Below the pieces are notes generated by a model that was not told the DNA's origin, did not search any database, and saw nothing but the letters and a program-made list of their open reading frames with translations. Positions 1 through 5,785 of a stretch of DNA of 7,467 nt are shown piece by piece. Within the stretch, counting starts at the first letter, position 1. Every line of letters starts with the position of its first letter. The position numbers and the translations under genes were made by a program. This DNA comes from Methanosarcina sp. UBA402 (GTDB lineage: Archaea > Halobacteriota > Methanosarcinia > Methanosarcinales > Methanosarcinaceae), in contig DADO01000183.1 in NCBI GenBank assembly GCA_002509325.1, forward strand, positions 16,723-24,189, in the 5' to 3' direction.

Positions 1-108
1 GACTAACTGACTAACTGACTAACTAACTAACTAACCAACTAACTGACTAACTAACTAACTAACTAACTGACTAACTAACTGACTAACTAACTGACTAACT
101 AACTAACT
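1..108. repeat. Interrupted tetranucleotide (AACT/GACT) tandem array
   Basis: Twenty-seven consecutive 4-bp units, all AACT or GACT apart from one AACC (33-36). GACT occurs at units 1, 3, 5, 12, 18, 21 and 24, so the array also has a longer period: GACTAACT three times at 1-24 and GACTAACTAACT three times at 69-104. It probably continues left of the window. With a 4-bp unit rich in TAA and TGA (TAG on the other strand) all frames hit stops, so it is non-coding. It ends about 50 bp before the start codon of the MarR gene, so changes in copy number could shift upstream promoter elements; that effect is inference. Confidence 0.95.
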
Positions 109-113
109 AATAG

Positions 114-127
114 TTTGATTAACCAAA
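114..127. promoter_or_regulatory. Candidate MarR operator (imperfect palindrome)
   Basis: TTTGATTAACCAAA matches its own reverse complement at 12 of 14 positions. It lies between the tetranucleotide array and the start of the MarR-family gene, about 31 bp before the start codon. MarR dimers usually bind inverted repeats of this size that overlap their own promoter, so autoregulation of the regulator-exporter operon is a reasonable guess. No clear TATA box could be fixed relative to it. Confidence 0.35.
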
Positions 128-158
128 TCCCACACATTCTATTAATGGAGAGAAAAAA

Positions 159-587
159 ATGGCAATCTCTCAGTTTTTTGAAAAAATTGACCGATATTAT
201 CAAAAAAGTTTAAAAGAATATGAATTTTCAGCGGAATGCAGTGATATCACCTTCAATGCCTTCCTCTACCTCAGGAAGATTAATTCCCTGGCCAATCCCA
301 CAATGTCCGAACTGGCAAAGGCCATGAAAGTCAGTAAACCATCTGCTAGCAACATGGTTGCTAAAATGGCGGAAAAAGGCCTGCTGGAAACAAAGGCATC
401 CGCAAAGGACGGAAGGGTTTGTTTGATCGGGCTTACCGATAAAGGAAAAAAGGTAATCGAGATCGAAAACATGGCCGACATGAAGTTTTATGAAAAGATC
501 CGGGAAATTCTGGACGAAGAAGAACTTGAGGCTCTGGAGATGATTTTTGAGAAAATCGCCGCCGGGCTTGAAGAGGAAAACGCATGA
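159..587 (+). CDS. MarR-family winged-helix transcriptional regulator
   Basis: A 142-residue protein of normal MarR length. The N-terminal helix (about 1-20) would form part of the dimer interface. The DNA-binding domain follows: a recognition-helix region TMSELAKAMKVSKPSASNMV (about 48-67) and a wing containing KDGRV with a following LTDKG (about 83-95), the usual D-R-x-L-T pattern of the family. The C-terminal helix, rich in Glu, completes the dimer domain. A GGAG at 147-150 lies 8 bp before ATG 159; an upstream ATG at 145 is out of frame. The last codons overlap the MATE gene start (ATGA), so the two are translationally coupled and the regulator probably controls the exporter, most likely as a repressor relieved by a small ligand. 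The ligand cannot be told from sequence. Confidence 0.93.
   Translation: MAISQFFEKIDRYYQKSLKEYEFSAECSDITFNAFLYLRKINSLANPTMSELAKAMKVSKPSASNMVAKMAEKGLLETKASAKDGRVCLIGLTDKGKKVIEIENMADMKFYEKIREILDEEELEALEMIFEKIAAGLEEENA
573..576 (+). promoter_or_regulatory. Ribosome binding site of the MATE gene
   Basis: GAGG inside the end of the regulator gene, 7 bp before the ATG at 584. It favours this start over the in-frame ATG at 602, which has only a weak GGGA before it. Confidence 0.55.
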
Positions 588-1948
588 CCAATGAACGGGA
601 AATGAGGTCTGAAAGCATCGGGAAACTTTTCCTGAAATTCGTTTTCCCGGCAACCATCGGGTTGATTGTTGCGGGAATTCAGGGGGTTATTGACGGTTTC
701 TTTATTGGAAATGCGGTGGGCAGCCAGGGGCTTGCAGGAGTGACTCTTGCGTTTCCTTTACTTATAGCCATAGTTGCAGCAGGACATATGATAGGGATTG
801 GGGCTTCAAGTCTTGTGGCTCTGGCCCGTGGAAGAGGTGATCTTAAGGAAGCCTTCAAGCTTGTACATAATGCTTTTCCCCTGCTCTTACTTGCAGGAAT
901 AGGGCTTACTGCTATCGGGCTGGCGTTTTCGGACTCTTATCTCCGCCTTTTGGGAGCTTCCGGCCCGGTCTTTGCCATGGCAAATGATTACCTCAGAGTC
1001 CTGTTTGCAGGTTCGATATTCCTGCTCCTGGCCATTGCCCTTGACCCCATTGTACGAAATGACGGAAAACCAGGACTTGCCATGATATGCCTAGCTGCGG
1101 GGGTTTTCGTAAATGTCGTTCTTGACTACCTCTTTATCATGCGAATGGGAATGGGAATTACCGGAGCTGCCATAGCTACAGTAATTGCTTTTTCCTTATC
1201 CGGGATACTGCTATCACTTTACCTCTTCAGCGGAAGAGCTGAGCTGAGGCTAAAACCCCGATCATTCTGTCTTAAATCAGAAGAAGTTTCCAGGATTATG
1301 AAGGCAGGCCTACCCTCCTTTGCAATGCAGTTTTCAACCTTCTTCATACTCTTTGGAAATAATTATATGATGCTTAGATATGGCTCGGAACTTGCGGTTT
1401 CAGGCTATGGTATTATAGGTTATGTCTTCTCGATCTTCTCCCTGATCTTTGAAGGAATCGCAGTTGGCACTCAGCCCATTATTGGTTTTAATTATGGGGC
1501 CCGCTGTTATTCTCGGGTTGCCCTGACCTTGAAAATGGCTGTTATTTCCTGCCTTGGGACCGGAGTGGTAGGTTTCCTTCTCCTCTCTATATTTCCGGAG
1601 CAGGTTATCCATATCTTCAACCACGACAGCCCCGAACTCCTGGAAATTACCCTTAACGGTATGGGAATTTTCATATTTGCCCTCCTTGCCCAGGGGACGG
1701 TTATGCTGGGTTCAGTGTATTTCCAGTCCATAAACAGAGTCAGGTCCGCTCTTTTCATCCAGCTCGGAAAAGTTTTTCTTTTCCTCCTTCCTCTGCTCTT
1801 GATTTTACCGCCCATACTGGGTCTTGATGGGGTCTGGCTCGCAACTCCTGCTGCGGAATTCCTGATGCTACTGATCGTACTGGGCTTGCTGTGGAGAGAG
1901 TTTGGTTTTCTCAAGAATGAAAGAGACCAAAGACCTCTGCTGCATTGA
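584..1948 (+). CDS. MATE-family multidrug/solute efflux transporter
   Basis: A 454-residue integral membrane protein with about 12 hydrophobic segments, the size expected for a MATE exporter that couples Na+ or H+ entry to export of a cationic drug or metabolite. Seen motifs: DGFFIGNAVGSQGLAGV (37-53), GIGASSLVALARGRGD (71-86), RNDGKPGLAM (158-167), NVVLDYLFI (177-185) with GITGAAIAT (191-199), then in the second half AGLPSF (241-246), GTQPIIGFNYGAR (295-307) and QSINRVRSAL (381-390). The two halves show the internal duplication of the family. The LGRGD-like loop and NxxLDxxFI motif point to the MepA/DinF-type branch. It overlaps the MarR gene by 4 bp, the common arrangement for a locally regulated exporter. 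The substrate is unknown. No truncation is visible in the 454 codons. Confidence 0.93.
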   Translation: MTNEREMRSESIGKLFLKFVFPATIGLIVAGIQGVIDGFFIGNAVGSQGLAGVTLAFPLLIAIVAAGHMIGIGASSLVALARGRGDLKEAFKLVHNAFPLLLLAGIGLTAIGLAFSDSYLRLLGASGPVFAMANDYLRVLFAGSIFLLLAIALDPIVRNDGKPGLAMICLAAGVFVNVVLDYLFIMRMGMGITGAAIATVIAFSLSGILLSLYLFSGRAELRLKPRSFCLKSEEVSRIMKAGLPSFAMQFSTFFILFGNNYMMLRYGSELAVSGYGIIGYVFSIFSLIFEGIAVGTQPIIGFNYGARCYSRVALTLKMAVISCLGTGVVGFLLLSIFPEQVIHIFNHDSPELLEITLNGMGIFIFALLAQGTVMLGSVYFQSINRVRSALFIQLGKVFLFLLPLLLILPPILGLDGVWLATPAAEFLMLLIVLGLLWREFGFLKNERDQRPLLH

Positions 1949-2238
1949 CTGCCAACGATTAAACTGGATTTCTATGCCCCTTGCGAACACTGCAACCAGA
2001 ACTCCCTGCATACGGAATTCGAGAAATCTGAGCGCATTAAGGGGGCAAAAACCACTCACTTTTTCCGAGGCCATCATAACCCACTATCACAATTGCTACT
2101 CCCACTTGTAGTGTATGGATCAGCCAAGCATTTCCAATCAGCAATCATACCATTGAAACTAATCCACTGGTGCCTGAATATGGAATCATACCACAATAGA
2201 AAACCTCTCAATTGCGTTGAGTGTTGTGAGTGCGGGAG

Positions 2239-2261
2239 CCGGAAAGCCGACGGCTTCCCGG
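2239..2261. repeat. Strong GC-rich hairpin
   Basis: CCGG-A-AAGCC-GAC-GGCTT-C-CCGG: nine base pairs with one A.C mismatch and a 3-nt loop, in otherwise AT-rich DNA. It sits about 290 bp after the MATE stop. Neither side has an immediate T tract, so it is not a classic terminator by itself. It resembles the subterminal hairpins of IS200/IS605-type elements, but no transposase could be recognised, so that is only a suggestion. Confidence 0.6.
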
Positions 2262-2330
2262 GCCAGATAGAATAGAATGCTGCCATGAGCAAGCCCGGTT
2301 TTCCTGCGGCCTTATTCCCAGCAATTCGAC

Positions 2331-2336
2331 TTTTTT
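2331..2336 (+). terminator. Possible T-tract terminator for the MarR-MATE operon
   Basis: Six T residues after GAC on the plus strand, just before the end of the convergent truD gene. Archaeal RNA polymerase often stops at T tracts without a hairpin. It is the best T run between the MATE stop and truD, but a long 3' end of nearly 400 nt would follow from it. Confidence 0.3.
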
Positions 2337-2355
2337 GAGTTCTTAACAGTTCTTC

Positions 2356-3672
2356 TTAACTCATCTGCAGCGGATCTACCTTCATGTACTCCCGCAGTAC
2401 GGTTGTAGCATAACTTCCCTTTGGCAGCATGAACTCAAGCACAGCTTTTGATTTACCGGGGTTCAGCTCATCCTCTCCGACCTCAAACTTCGGTTCAACC
2501 TGAAGGAGGATTTCCCGCCTTGTGCCTTTTGAACTCATCTCAGGAATTTCTTCTATATTGAAACCCTGCAGAGGAACTTTGAGTTCATCGAGAACTTCCT
2601 GCTCGATCTCTCCAGGAACCCCTGAAGCAAACTCCGTATTATAACCCGGAAGGGGAGCAGTTATGAAGGCTCGGTTTCTTTTAATCAGGCGGTTCATAGC
2701 AGTTACAGTTCCTGCTACCACCTTTTCGGTTTTTGAAGAATTCGGCAGGCCAAGCTCATTCTTAAAACAGACAATATCGCCTTCTACAGCCAGATTTAAG
2801 GGGATGCCTTTTTCGATCCTCTGGCACAGGATTGTATTATATATATAAGACTGGTAACCGTGCACGAAAATTCTGTAGAGGTTTTTTGGGAGGACCAGAA
2901 AAACGCCTGCAAAGTCGGCCGGGTTTGCTATCAGATGGTTCATCATTGCTCTTTCGTGTCCAAGATAGAGAGGATAGGTTTTCAAACCTTCCTTAAAATC
3001 GCGAGTGTCTTTAACGAACTGGCGGACTTCTTTTGTTTCTCCCGGCTCATCAGGGAAGGGTTCAGCAATATAGAGCAGGGCAGCTTTTTCAAAATCTCCC
3101 TCAACAATGGCTTTTCCTACCAGGTGAGTGACAGGGCGTACCGAGCCAAAACGCTGGATCCCAAAAAAGTTTGGGACTCCACCCTGAGCCAGGATTTCGT
3201 TTGTAGTCTTTTCGAGCAATTTGTATGTTTCTTCAGGCGAATAGTCTATGTTCCGAATAGTGATTATGAAATCGTTTCCCCAGAGATTTCCAAGTTCTAC
3301 GGACTTCCTTGAGCGTCCAAGGACTTTTAGCTCTATATCTTTTAAGCGGATCTTTTCAATTTCGGAGGCGTCGACATCAAAAATACTGATTTTTTGAGTG
3401 GTAAGTGCACGTCTGTCCTTTGTGCCTGCAACGCCTATCCGCTTCTGGCTTATCTGAAGGGTTTTTGCGAGAGTCCGGGTCAGGTGATGAGTATCCCAGT
3501 TACGTTTTGTGAGCTCAAGAATAAGGTATTTTCCCTCCTGTCCTTCCTCTCGATTCGTAATCTCTTTAACGATAAAATCCTCCACTTCCTGGCGAAGCTG
3601 CCCTCCCAGGCCGTCGGTATCCGTGGAGTAAAGATTTATTCCGATCTGTTTTTCAATTTCCGGCACTTGCAT
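2356..3672 (-). CDS. truD: tRNA pseudouridine synthase D (archaeal TruD)
   Basis: A 438-residue protein of the length usual for archaeal TruD, which converts uridine 13 of tRNA to pseudouridine in the cytoplasm. The catalytic motif is GTKDRRALTTQ (83-93), with Asp86 as the likely nucleophile, matching the G-x-KDR-x-A-x-T pattern of the family. Other TruD landmarks: EDFIVKEI near the N-terminus (31-38), NFFGIQRFGS (169-178), HGYQSYIYNTIL (271-282) and the C-terminal LPKGSYATTVLREYMK (416-431). The segment between 180 and 370 holds the TruD-specific insertion. The start is supported by GAGGAGAG on the minus strand (3690-3683), 10 bp before the ATG. It follows the transglutaminase-like gene by 39 bp, so it may be read from the same transcript, with a possible internal promoter at 3711-3718. 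It converges with the MATE operon. Confidence 0.96.
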   Translation of the reverse strand: MQVPEIEKQIGINLYSTDTDGLGGQLRQEVEDFIVKEITNREEGQEGKYLILELTKRNWDTHHLTRTLAKTLQISQKRIGVAGTKDRRALTTQKISIFDVDASEIEKIRLKDIELKVLGRSRKSVELGNLWGNDFIITIRNIDYSPEETYKLLEKTTNEILAQGGVPNFFGIQRFGSVRPVTHLVGKAIVEGDFEKAALLYIAEPFPDEPGETKEVRQFVKDTRDFKEGLKTYPLYLGHERAMMNHLIANPADFAGVFLVLPKNLYRIFVHGYQSYIYNTILCQRIEKGIPLNLAVEGDIVCFKNELGLPNSSKTEKVVAGTVTAMNRLIKRNRAFITAPLPGYNTEFASGVPGEIEQEVLDELKVPLQGFNIEEIPEMSSKGTRREILLQVEPKFEVGEDELNPGKSKAVLEFMLPKGSYATTVLREYMKVDPLQMS

Positions 3673-3682
3673 GGGTTAAAAA

Positions 3683-3690
3683 CTCTCCTC
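3683..3690 (-). promoter_or_regulatory. Ribosome binding site of truD
   Basis: GAGGAGAG on the minus strand, 10 bp before the truD ATG. It is one of the clearest Shine-Dalgarno sites in the window and fixes the start. Confidence 0.75.
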
Positions 3691-3710
3691 TATTACATAT
3701 CTGGTGAAAA

Positions 3711-3718
3711 ATTATAAA
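3711..3718 (-). promoter_or_regulatory. Possible TATA box of truD
   Basis: TTTATAAT read on the minus strand, overlapping the stop codon of the upstream gene. It is close to the archaeal TATA consensus and would place a start site near the truD Shine-Dalgarno, giving a very short leader. The purine-rich BRE usually found before it is not evident, so cotranscription with the upstream gene remains equally possible. Confidence 0.3.
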
Positions 3719-4953
3719 GGCCATCTGGGGTTGATGTCGATAGCTCTTACCTGGCTTGTGTTTACGAAAGTCCAGCTTCTGTATGTTTCGTTTCCTTCAG
3801 CTGCCTTAATTTTTACTTGGGCCGTTTTTCCGGGAAGCCCGCCTGCATAAAGGCTTGATGTCGGGTCAAGCATCAGCCAGGAGCCGTATTCATCAGTCAG
3901 GTAATTCACATCAACGTTTCCATAATAAGCCCTGATCCCTTTGACTGTAGCTTCGGTTGCATCGGTTCCATTGCCTATATAAACCGCTGCAAAAGCATGG
4001 TTGTTGGTCAGGTAAACCCGGGTTGTGCCTCCTACAGCCTCGAGCATGGATGACAGAAGGATTGCTTGGTCTTCACAGTCTCCGGCTTTTATTTTCAGAG
4101 TAACATTTGCAGGTTCCCAGATATCGTTACCTCTTGGGTCACTGACATATTCGATTTTCTCTTTTACCATATCAAAGAGGGCACAGACCTGATAGATGTT
4201 ATATGCTCCTGGATATGAGCGGGCCACTTCGGCTGCCCTGCCCCTTACATCAGATTCGGCTGGCTCCACAAGTTGGTTTATGGTCTTAAAGTAAGGAGCA
4301 GGATTGTATCTGTACTTTGGAGTTATTTTTTCCGGCATTGGCTTCAGGTCGACAGCAAAGCTTTTCAGGGAATAGGGCTCGTACTCGTGCCACTTTCCTT
4401 CCGAAGTCGAAGCAAGTAGCCAGAGGATAATATTGAGATTGACTTTTTCTTCCTCAGGGATCTGGATTGCAATTACTCCGAGATTCTTTTCTTCTTCTGG
4501 GAGAATCAAAACTCCGCAGTCCTCAGAATAAGTCCGGTTTTCGGAGGCATTAACCGAAACCCCAAACCTGTCAATAAAAATTGGGTTTCGCCCTTCGTTT
4601 TTAATGCGGATTTTCATATAACCCACACCCCCCTGGAATAATTCTGAAGTCTGATAGTTACTGCTCAGGGAGAATCCAGGCTGCAATGGAGTTTTCATGA
4701 CAGGAGTGTGTCCAATTATCCTGGGAGAGTACGTGGGTATTGCCGGTGAAGTAAATAGAGCAGGTTCAGGCGTATAGGCACTCTCCTCGCTTCCGAGATT
4801 CATTCCTGAGGAGATATAATCAGCTACCTCATTTTTAAAATTCTCAATCGAATCTGAAGACAGTACCCCGGTAAATATGGCGAGTACAAGACATATGAAT
4901 AAAGTAGCAATTATTGAGACTGCTTCTTTTCTTGAATCCCCTGAATCCCTCAT
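3712..4953 (-). CDS. Membrane-anchored extracytoplasmic transglutaminase-like protein
   Basis: A 413-residue protein. One hydrophobic segment at about 12-31 (VSIIATLFICLVLAIFTGVL), after a short charged N-terminus, would act as signal anchor and place the rest outside the membrane. A linker rich in Pro, Ser and Thr follows (about 60-100), then a beta-rich region (about 105-205) that looks like an Ig/CARDB-type fold, and a transglutaminase-like core (about 245-370). The papain-like triad is intact: Cys293 in AGDCEDQAILL, His319 in NNHAFAAVYI, Asp363 in LMLDPTSS. Six N-glycosylation sequons (N135, N139, N283, N328, N388, N398) fit an exported archaeal protein. Such domains may act as proteases, amidases or cross-linkers; the substrate is unknown. 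The start is well supported by AGGAGG 5 bp ahead. It sits between pth2 and truD with no obvious link to RNA work. Confidence 0.87.
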   Translation of the reverse strand: MRDSGDSRKEAVSIIATLFICLVLAIFTGVLSSDSIENFKNEVADYISSGMNLGSEESAYTPEPALFTSPAIPTYSPRIIGHTPVMKTPLQPGFSLSSNYQTSELFQGGVGYMKIRIKNEGRNPIFIDRFGVSVNASENRTYSEDCGVLILPEEEKNLGVIAIQIPEEEKVNLNIILWLLASTSEGKWHEYEPYSLKSFAVDLKPMPEKITPKYRYNPAPYFKTINQLVEPAESDVRGRAAEVARSYPGAYNIYQVCALFDMVKEKIEYVSDPRGNDIWEPANVTLKIKAGDCEDQAILLSSMLEAVGGTTRVYLTNNHAFAAVYIGNGTDATEATVKGIRAYYGNVDVNYLTDEYGSWLMLDPTSSLYAGGLPGKTAQVKIKAAEGNETYRSWTFVNTSQVRAIDINPRWPL

Positions 4954-4958
4954 AATGC

Positions 4959-4964
4959 CCTCCT
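4959..4964 (-). promoter_or_regulatory. Ribosome binding site of the transglutaminase-like gene
   Basis: AGGAGG on the minus strand, 5 bp before the ATG: a full Shine-Dalgarno match that fixes the start and hence the N-terminal membrane anchor. Confidence 0.8.
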
Positions 4965-5002
4965 GAATCGACCACAGGCAGAACCTCTTTCCTGATCGGA
5001 GG

Positions 5003-5021
5003 GGCTATCATATCAATAGCC
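5003..5021. repeat. Hairpin in the leader of the transglutaminase-like gene
   Basis: GGCTAT and ATAGCC form a 6-bp stem with a 7-nt loop, about 50 bp before the start codon on the minus strand. It has no T tract on the minus strand. It may sit in the 5' leader of the gene or be part of a processed 3' end of pth2. Confidence 0.4.
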
Positions 5022-5053
5022 TCTACCAGGTTTAATTTTGGTGCAGTTTTTGC

Positions 5054-5072
5054 AGACCTGATTTTCAGGTCT
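5054..5072. repeat. Perfect 8-bp stem-loop just after pth2
   Basis: AGACCTGA, a TTT loop, then TCAGGTCT, starting 7 bp after the pth2 stop on the minus strand. The position suits an mRNA 3'-end stem. What follows on the minus strand is A-rich, not T-rich, so it is not a standard intrinsic terminator. Confidence 0.55.
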
Positions 5073-5079
5073 CCGGCAC

Positions 5080-5427
5080 TTAAACAAGTTTAAGGTCCCG
5101 CGTAACTTTATCTATAAGTTCTTCCTTTGCCGGCCCTATCCCAAGGACTGTAACTGTTCCAGGCTGAATTTCCGTAAGCCCGGCATCCTGTATAAGAGCG
5201 GTAGGAAGCCCTTCCCTTCTTGCTTTTTCCTTAAGCTCGTAAAGGTCTTTAAGGGTAGGAACTCTCAGGACAACTTTTTTCTGCCCACCTGCCTTCCACT
5301 TCTCAAGATCACTTTTACTTGCCCATTCGGCAGCAGAAATTGCAGCGTGAGCTACCTGTACTGCAAATTTACCTTTAGAAAGCTTCAAGTCGTCCCGGGT
5401 AACTATACATTGTTTATATTCACTCAT
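5080..5427 (-). CDS. pth2: Peptidyl-tRNA hydrolase, Pth2 type
   Basis: A 115-residue protein of standard length for the archaeal/eukaryotic Pth2 (PTH-II) enzyme, unrelated in fold to bacterial Pth. It cleaves the ester bond between peptide and tRNA in prematurely released peptidyl-tRNAs and so recycles tRNA. Family signatures: KLSKGKFAVQVAHAA (15-29), with Lys18, Lys20 and His27 in the conserved N-terminal motif, and GLPTALIQDAGLTEI (73-87) followed by PGTVTVLGIGPA (89-100), with Asp81 and Thr91 in the active-site region. The start has GAGG 6 bp ahead on the minus strand. The 358-bp AT-rich gap upstream suggests its own promoter. The next gene on the same strand begins 126 bp downstream after a stem-loop. 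Confidence 0.97.
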   Translation of the reverse strand: MSEYKQCIVTRDDLKLSKGKFAVQVAHAAISAAEWASKSDLEKWKAGGQKKVVLRVPTLKDLYELKEKARREGLPTALIQDAGLTEIQPGTVTVLGIGPAKEELIDKVTRDLKLV

Positions 5428-5668
5428 CCTTTGCCTCGGGCTAATTCAAGGCCCATCTATTTCTTAAATGTTTTCAATAAAGATATCTGGGTCTTCTTTA
5501 CACGCCGGTTTTTCCGTCTATACTCAGATAATTTTTTGTTTTTGTCCATTCCGAAGCAGCTATATTTTAATTCTAAGATTTTTCCAGATGAACTATAATT
5601 TATACTTGATAACTTGGTTAAAATTTTTAAGATGAGATTGGATTTGGTATAAAATTGGTATCACTTTT

Positions 5669-5682
5669 GAAAATATGAAAGT
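5669..5682. repeat. Copy 1 of a dispersed 14-mer
   Basis: GAAAATATGAAAGT occurs here and again, in the same orientation, at 6819-6832. On the minus strand, the coding strand here, it reads ACTTTCATATTTTC. Here it lies just beyond the 29-bp palindrome, in the gap upstream of pth2. Confidence 0.6.
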
Positions 5683-5688
5683 AAATTA

Positions 5689-5717
5689 ATATCCTGGATA
5701 TATTATATCCAGGATAT
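5689..5717. repeat. 29-bp palindrome with two TATCCWGGATA sites
   Basis: Perfect 14-bp arms (5689-5702 ATATCCTGGATATA and 5704-5717) around a single T. Each arm holds an 11-bp site that is itself palindromic, TATCCTGGATA at 5690-5700 and TATCCAGGATA at 5706-5716, with centres 16 bp apart. It may be a double operator for a dimeric regulator of pth2. It could also act as a hairpin ending the ligase transcript, since the minus strand after it is T-rich (TTAATTTACTTTCATATTTTC region). The nested symmetry favours protein binding; this is inference. Confidence 0.85.
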
Positions 5718-5785
5718 AATAGCTTGAATGTTGATATGCTGTTTTGATATGGCTCATATTATCGTTAATATTATTTATAAGTGTT

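Larger units (their letters stand above)
1949..2355. other. 407-bp region with no assignable gene; open frame and hairpin
   Basis: Between two convergent genes. In the MATE frame, after its TGA, the next stop comes only at 2273-2275, giving about 109 codons without a stop. The stretch has no ATG before its last third and no clear ribosome site. Read conceptually it has Cys pairs near both ends (PCEHCNQ near its start, ECCECGS near its end), a pattern like zinc ribbons, but I cannot match it to a family. Another frame ends at TAG 2268-2270 with GAGKPTASRAR, which runs through the hairpin at 2239-2261. The region could be a decayed gene, the right end of a lost insertion element, or chance. No tRNA or other RNA gene was recognised. 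Confidence 0.5.
5428..5785. other. 358-bp AT-rich intergenic region upstream of pth2
   Basis: No coding sequence could be supported on either strand. It lies between the end of the glutamate ligase gene and the start of pth2, both minus strand. It contains a 29-bp palindrome (5689-5717), a 14-mer (5669-5682) repeated upstream of the ligase gene, and several minus-strand TATA-like strings (ATAAATTATA near 5593-5602, AAAATATA near 5562-5569). None of these can be assigned to a start site. The leader of pth2 may be long. Confidence 0.6.

Noticed and set aside
1..108. CRISPR-like or satellite array
   Set aside because: The repeat unit is 4 bp without unique spacers, so it is a microsatellite and not a CRISPR array.
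228..653. Minus-strand open frame of 141 codons over the MarR gene
   Set aside because: Antisense to a clear winged-helix gene and spanning the coupled MarR-MATE junction; no domain seen.
1507..1914. Minus-strand open frame of 135 codons inside the MATE gene
   Set aside because: A shadow of the MATE gene; the product is low-complexity and basic, with no recognisable domain.
2143..2193. Ten-base direct repeat AATCATACCA at 2143-2152 and 2184-2193
   Set aside because: Short, only two copies, in sequence of no known role; easily explained by chance.
2074..2292. Minus-strand open frame of about 72 codons downstream of truD
   Set aside because: No recognisable motif and no good ribosome site; it overlaps the hairpin and the plus-strand open stretch, so no strand can be preferred.
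2860..3312. Plus-strand open frame of 150 codons inside the truD locus
   Set aside because: It lies antisense to the well-conserved truD coding sequence, its translation resembles no family, and it has no convincing ribosome site.
5054..5072. Intrinsic terminator for pth2
   Set aside because: The stem is perfect, but the minus strand after it is A-rich, without the T tract needed; kept only as a stem-loop.
5347..5598. Plus-strand open frame over the pth2 start and upstream gap
   Set aside because: Half of it is antisense to pth2, and the rest is AT-rich with a composition-driven Phe/Leu-rich translation.
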